From: Pedobacter gandavensis
GTDB lineage: Bacteria > Bacteroidota > Bacteroidia > Sphingobacteriales > Sphingobacteriaceae
Reading direction: 5' to 3'
Assembly (NCBI RefSeq): GCF_014172405.1
Contig: NZ_WNXC01000007.1
Location: forward strand, 287,038-351,037
Length of the DNA stretch: 64,000 nt
The number at the start of each line of letters is the position of its first letter. Positions within the stretch are counted from its first letter, which is position 1. The translations under genes and the position numbers were made by a program. Below are positions 61,901-64,000 of the stretch, one piece after another. The notes beneath the pieces are model-generated. The model did not search any database and had not been told where the DNA came from. It worked only from the letters and a program-made list of their open reading frames with translations.

Positions 61901-62310
61901 AGTTCAAACGTATTAATGATAGAGGTGGGGTTTTAGGAGCGATGGAAACGATGTATCAAAGAGGAAAAATCCAGGAAGAAAGTCTTTATTATGAGACCTT
62001 GAAGCATAATGGAGAATACCCGATTGTGGGCGTAAATACCTTCTTAAACAAAAATGGTTCTCCAACAGTAGTGCCAGGCGAAATAATTCGAGCCACTGAA
62101 GAAGAAAAACAATACCAGATTACTGCATTAAAGACGTTTCAAGAAAGAAACGCATCACATACAGCCTTAGCCCTCAAAAAACTACAACAGTCCGCTATAG
62201 CAGGCAAAAATATCTTTGAAGAACTTATGGAAGTCTGCAAGATTTGCTCGTTGGGACAAATTTCAAATGCCCTTTATGAAGTTGGCGGACAATACAGAAG
62301 GAATATGTAA
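58918..62310 (+). CDS. icmF: Fused isobutyryl-CoA mutase (IcmF) with built-in G-protein chaperone
   Basis: 1130 residues in the diagnostic IcmF order: N-terminal B12-binding domain with the lower-ligand motif Asp23-Gly-His25 (FDGHDATINIMRRIL), a MeaB-like GTPase from about residue 200 (GITGTGGSGKSSLVDEL, then ETSGIGQSD and NKFD), and the C-terminal acyl-CoA mutase barrel from about 560 (CAPSTSVSMTINGPAP, SGYHIAEAGANPI). It interconverts isobutyryl- and n-butyryl-CoA (some members pivalyl/isovaleryl-CoA) using adenosylcobalamin. It is a single gene with its own promoter and terminator. Length fits the family (about 1090 residues in Cupriavidus). Confidence 0.94.
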   Translation: MEKIEIYKPKNKIRFVTAAALFDGHDATINIMRRILQSSGAEVIHLGHNRSVEEVVNCAIQEDVQGIAMTSYQGGHIEYFKYMYDLLQERGSSHIKIFAGGGGVILPSEIAELQEYGITRIYSPDDGRKMGLQGMINNMLEQTDYITVTSLNGELKSIPQKNIKSIASAITVAENDPEGAQSFVDELKKLTLKNQAPVLGITGTGGSGKSSLVDELVRRFLMEVQDKTMAIISVDPSKRKTGGALLGDRIRMNAINNPRIYMRSLATRQANLALSKNVQESIDICKAAGYDLIIVETSGIGQSDTEITEHCDVSLYVMTPEFGAATQLEKIDMLDFADLVAINKFDKRGALDALRDVRKQYKRNHNLFDAKDEDIPVFGTMASQFNDPGMNNLFSALMAKIKEKTKVDFNAHIELSSAQSEKIYIIPPDRIRYLAEIAEASQTYNEWVEKQSTIARKLYQLQGVLQLSKEEKLNKELPGTVNISHALQDVYQHLEEQLDGECKKLLRQWPDTKIKYKQEFFVYKVREKEIKQPLFYESLSKLKIPKVSLPRYEDWGDILRWLLTENVPGEFPYAAGVFPLKRDGEDPTRMFAGEGGPERTNKRFHYVSLGQPAHRLSTAFDSVTLYGEDPHIRPDIYGKIGNSGVSIATLDDAKKLYSGFDLCAPSTSVSMTINGPAPMLLGFFMNAAIDQQCEKYILEQGLQQEVEAKINTLYKSKGIQRPSYSGLLPEGNNGLGLMLLGVTGDEVLPEEVYAKIRAHAISTVRGTVQADILKEDQAQNTCIFSTEFALRMMGDIQSYFITEKVRNFYSVSISGYHIAEAGANPISQLAFTLSNGFTFVEYYLSRGMNIDDFAPNLSFFFSNGIDPEYSVIGRVARRIWAKAIKNKYKGNDRSQKLKYHIQTSGRSLHAQEIDFNDIRTTLQALYAIYDNCNSLHTNAYDEAITTPTEESVRRAMAIQLIINRELGLAKNENPLQGAFIIEDLTDLVEEAVLQEFKRINDRGGVLGAMETMYQRGKIQEESLYYETLKHNGEYPIVGVNTFLNKNGSPTVVPGEIIRATEEEKQYQITALKTFQERNASHTALALKKLQQSAIAGKNIFEELMEVCKICSLGQISNALYEVGGQYRRNM

Positions 62311-62340
62311 AATAGAAGCCTGATACAATCTGAAAATAGA

Positions 62341-62391
62341 GCACAAACAAGAAAGCCTGAATAGTTATTATTCAGGCTTTCTTGTTTGTGC
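62341..62391. terminator. Bidirectional terminator with a perfect 23-bp stem
   Basis: Arms at 62341-62363 and 62369-62391 pair without a mismatch around a 5-base loop; the arm includes CAAGAAAGCCTGAATA. It lies between convergent icmF and the desaturase. It has no long T-run on either side, so the stem itself is the main support. Confidence 0.75.
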
Positions 62392-62402
62392 TTATTGCTA
62401 TA

Positions 62403-63383
62403 TTAAGAATGTATCCAACTAAACTTATAATCCATAGTAGGATTTTTCATTCTATCTGCTACACGTAATAATCTATTTGGTAAGGCCATAATGTAATCAC
62501 GCGCCTTTTCACCTGTTTCATTTAAATCGCGCATGCTATCTAATTTCCATTCTTCAATCAGCTGTTGCATAATCTCAACATAATCTACTGCAGTATAAAC
62601 TCCTAAACGTTGTGCCGCATCCGTAAAGTGACCGAAGGTTTGTCCAATTTTAAGGCCCATTTCACGAAGAAAATGAGCAGGCATAACGATCTTCTTACGC
62701 ATCATATCTTCAAAAGCAACCATTGCTTCATTTGGATCCACTTCAAATATTTTAGCCATGAAGTCTTTGTATGCTTTCGCATGACGAGCTTCATCAGAAG
62801 CAATTACACCGCACATCCTGGAAAGTAAAACATCTCCATCTTTCTTAGCCATAGAGGCTACTCTTCTGTGCGAAATATTGGTAGCCAATTCCTGGAAGCT
62901 GGTATATACGAAGTTTCTGTATGGATCATGCCCAGTACCTATATCAAATCCATCAGCTATCAGATACTGAGTAGAAATTTCCATCTGACGCATATCAACA
63001 CGTCCAGAAAGGTAAAGGTATTTATTTAGTAAGTCTCCGTGCCTGTTCTCCTCAGCAGTCCAATGACGAACCCATTTCATCCAGCCCCCTTGTTCATTCT
63101 TAGTAATATCATCTACCATAGTCAACCATGATTCATAAGTAGGCAAAGCCTCTTCTGTAATGGTATCGCCAATTAAGACAGCAACAAGGTCATAAGATAA
63201 CCCATCTGCATTCTCACGTAATTGTTTTATATCCTGAAAAAATGTATCACTAGTTGAATCCGGCAAGAAATCAGAAGGTTGCCAATTAGTGTCAATCGGT
63301 TTCAAGTAAGTATCCATCACCTCAAGCATATAGCCTTCGATGTGTAGCATCACTTCTCGTCTTTTTTCTGCGAAAAAACTCAT
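62403..63383 (-). CDS. Acyl-ACP desaturase (FA_desaturase_2, soluble diiron)
   Basis: 326 residues from ATG 63383; an upstream in-frame ATG (63422) was rejected because the conserved N-terminus starts MSFFAEKRREVMLHIEG. Soluble ferritin-like desaturase, with diiron ligands in two ExxH motifs: Glu112-xx-His115 (EENRH) and Glu198-xx-His201 (DEARH), and the DPYRNFVYTSFQELAT substrate helix. It introduces a double bond into acyl-ACP, aerobically, for membrane fluidity. A minus-strand -7 box TATCTTTG is at 63410-63417. Confidence 0.93.
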   Translation of the reverse strand: MSFFAEKRREVMLHIEGYMLEVMDTYLKPIDTNWQPSDFLPDSTSDTFFQDIKQLRENADGLSYDLVAVLIGDTITEEALPTYESWLTMVDDITKNEQGGWMKWVRHWTAEENRHGDLLNKYLYLSGRVDMRQMEISTQYLIADGFDIGTGHDPYRNFVYTSFQELATNISHRRVASMAKKDGDVLLSRMCGVIASDEARHAKAYKDFMAKIFEVDPNEAMVAFEDMMRKKIVMPAHFLREMGLKIGQTFGHFTDAAQRLGVYTAVDYVEIMQQLIEEWKLDSMRDLNETGEKARDYIMALPNRLLRVADRMKNPTMDYKFSWIHS

Positions 63384-63852
63384 TGTTTTTTTATGTTTTA
63401 AATTAGTTTCAAAGATAACCAAAAATTACAGATTTTCTCGTCAGACAATTATTTTATTCGCAATTAAGTCCCCTAAAAAACCTAGTATTCCGACATTTAA
63501 TTTGGTCATATTACAGTATAACAGCATACAAAAGAATAAGTTTTCAATAAAGACGTATCAAAAAATTTCGATAAATATGTATTCAAGCATCCTATGGATT
63601 GAAGAATATATTCTTGCACAAGAAATATAGTTAGTACCATCTGAAAGTCTATATTATAGACTGAAATACTTATACAATATAAAAGTTCAACCAACCATTG
63701 GAGATGATCTTATAATGTATACTCAACATTTTTAAAACCGAAGTACTGGAATCAGCTAATTTAACCCAACAAATATCCAATTCAAAGGCTAACAGATTAT
63801 CGAATAAAACAGCCGGGAACTAAACCGATAGAAAAAAGGTTATATACAAGAA
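63384..63852. other. AT-rich gap before the rRNA operon end
   Basis: About 470 bp, strongly AT-rich, between the desaturase and the 5S terminator. Apart from the desaturase -7 box I see only small ORFs (63340-63630 plus, 63506-63694 minus) with no sensible protein signature. No tRNA was seen. Confidence 0.5.
63410..63417 (-). promoter_or_regulatory. -7 box of the desaturase gene
   Basis: TATCTTTG on the minus strand, an exact TAnnTTTG match, 27 bp before the ATG. Confidence 0.5.
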
Positions 63853-63876
63853 AAGCCTGTAGTTTCCTACAGGCTT
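63853..63876 (-). terminator. rRNA operon terminator
   Basis: 10-bp stem AAGCCTGTAG/CTACAGGCTT with loop TTTC (GAAA on the transcript), about 10 bp after the 5S 3' end, followed on the transcript by TTCTTG. Confidence 0.8.
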
Positions 63877-63885
63877 ACTTTTAAG

Positions 63886-63996
63886 ATTTGGCACCGACCT
63901 ACTCTCCCACGTGTTACCGCAGTACCATCGGCTCTGGCGGGCTTGACTTCTCTGTTCGGAATGGGAAGAGGTAGACACCGCCGATATAGGCACCTA
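63886..63996 (-). rRNA. rrf: 5S ribosomal RNA
   Basis: On the minus strand the sequence reads GGTGCCTATATCGGCGG ... CCATTCCGAACAGAGAAG ... CCGATGGTACTGC ... GGGAGAGTAGGTCGGTGCC. It has the universal CCGAACxx loop C core, GATGGTACTG of helix IV and GAGAGTAGG of loop E/helix I. The two GGTGCC ends pair (with G-U pairs) as helix I. The ends are approximate to about 3 bases. The 23S gene must lie just right of the window. Confidence 0.95.
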
Positions 63997-64000
63997 AATA

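Noticed and set aside
63340..63630. Small plus-strand ORF near the desaturase start
   Set aside because: Overlaps the conserved start of the desaturase and then runs through AT-rich DNA without a signature.
1..64000. CRISPR arrays, phage, insertion sequences, defence islands, tRNAs
   Set aside because: I looked for regularly spaced repeats, transposase or integrase motifs and tRNA-like cloverleaf sequences by eye and found none; a covariance-model scan would be needed to exclude small RNAs.

Overview
The window looks like the chromosome of a Bacteroidota bacterium of the Sphingobacteriaceae type, close to Pedobacter. This is an inference from gene content: a SusC/SusD pair, a 286-residue RpoD-like sigma factor, HU-CCDC81/SPOR and DUF4783 proteins, weak Shine-Dalgarno sequences, many -7 boxes of the form TAnnTTTG, and moderate to low GC. 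It is mostly core chromosome. I see no transposase, integrase, phage gene, CRISPR array or tRNA. One 5S rRNA gene at the right edge marks the end of an rRNA operon that enters from the right on the minus strand.

Bases 1-13.4 kb: the 3' end of a chorismate-binding enzyme (PabB/TrpE type); a minus-strand cluster DUF4783-nadC-plsY-M48 protease; gpmI with a small lipoprotein; a PAS protein with a histidine-kinase H-box but no ATPase domain, followed by a single-domain response regulator; a TPR protein; lon behind a sigma-54-like promoter; two outer-membrane barrels, one an LpxR-type lipid A deacylase; and arfB. Bases 13.4-30.1 kb: cmk; a TetR-linked RND efflux operon; a second RND operon convergent to the first and divergent from an OmpR-type two-component system; a small Ala/Lys/Thr-rich secreted protein; and a DUF1080 protein.

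Bases 30.1-41.2 kb: serC translationally coupled to a sigma-70 paralogue, divergent from an Lrp/AsnC regulator; a GlxA-type AraC regulator; then a probable iron-uptake island (PepSY membrane protein, SusD-like, SusC-like, PchR-like AraC regulator). Two promoters in this island carry nearly the same palindrome. Bases 41.3-47.2 kb: rpsA, a GH20 hexosaminidase, a DCC protein, and pyrR-pyrB.

Bases 47.3-56.9 kb hold the most interesting unit: a tight operon of a giant TPR protein, a plugless TonB-receptor-like barrel, an HU-CCDC81/transmembrane/SPOR protein, ExbB/TolQ, ExbD/TolR, a TonB/TolA-like protein and folC. It reads like a Bacteroidota counterpart of the Tol-Pal/CpoB/FtsN envelope-constriction machinery, though that role is inferred. 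The window ends with a PafA-like phosphatase, a fused isobutyryl-CoA mutase (IcmF), an acyl-ACP desaturase and the 5S gene. Several short ORFs lying opposite or inside these genes were judged to be shadows.
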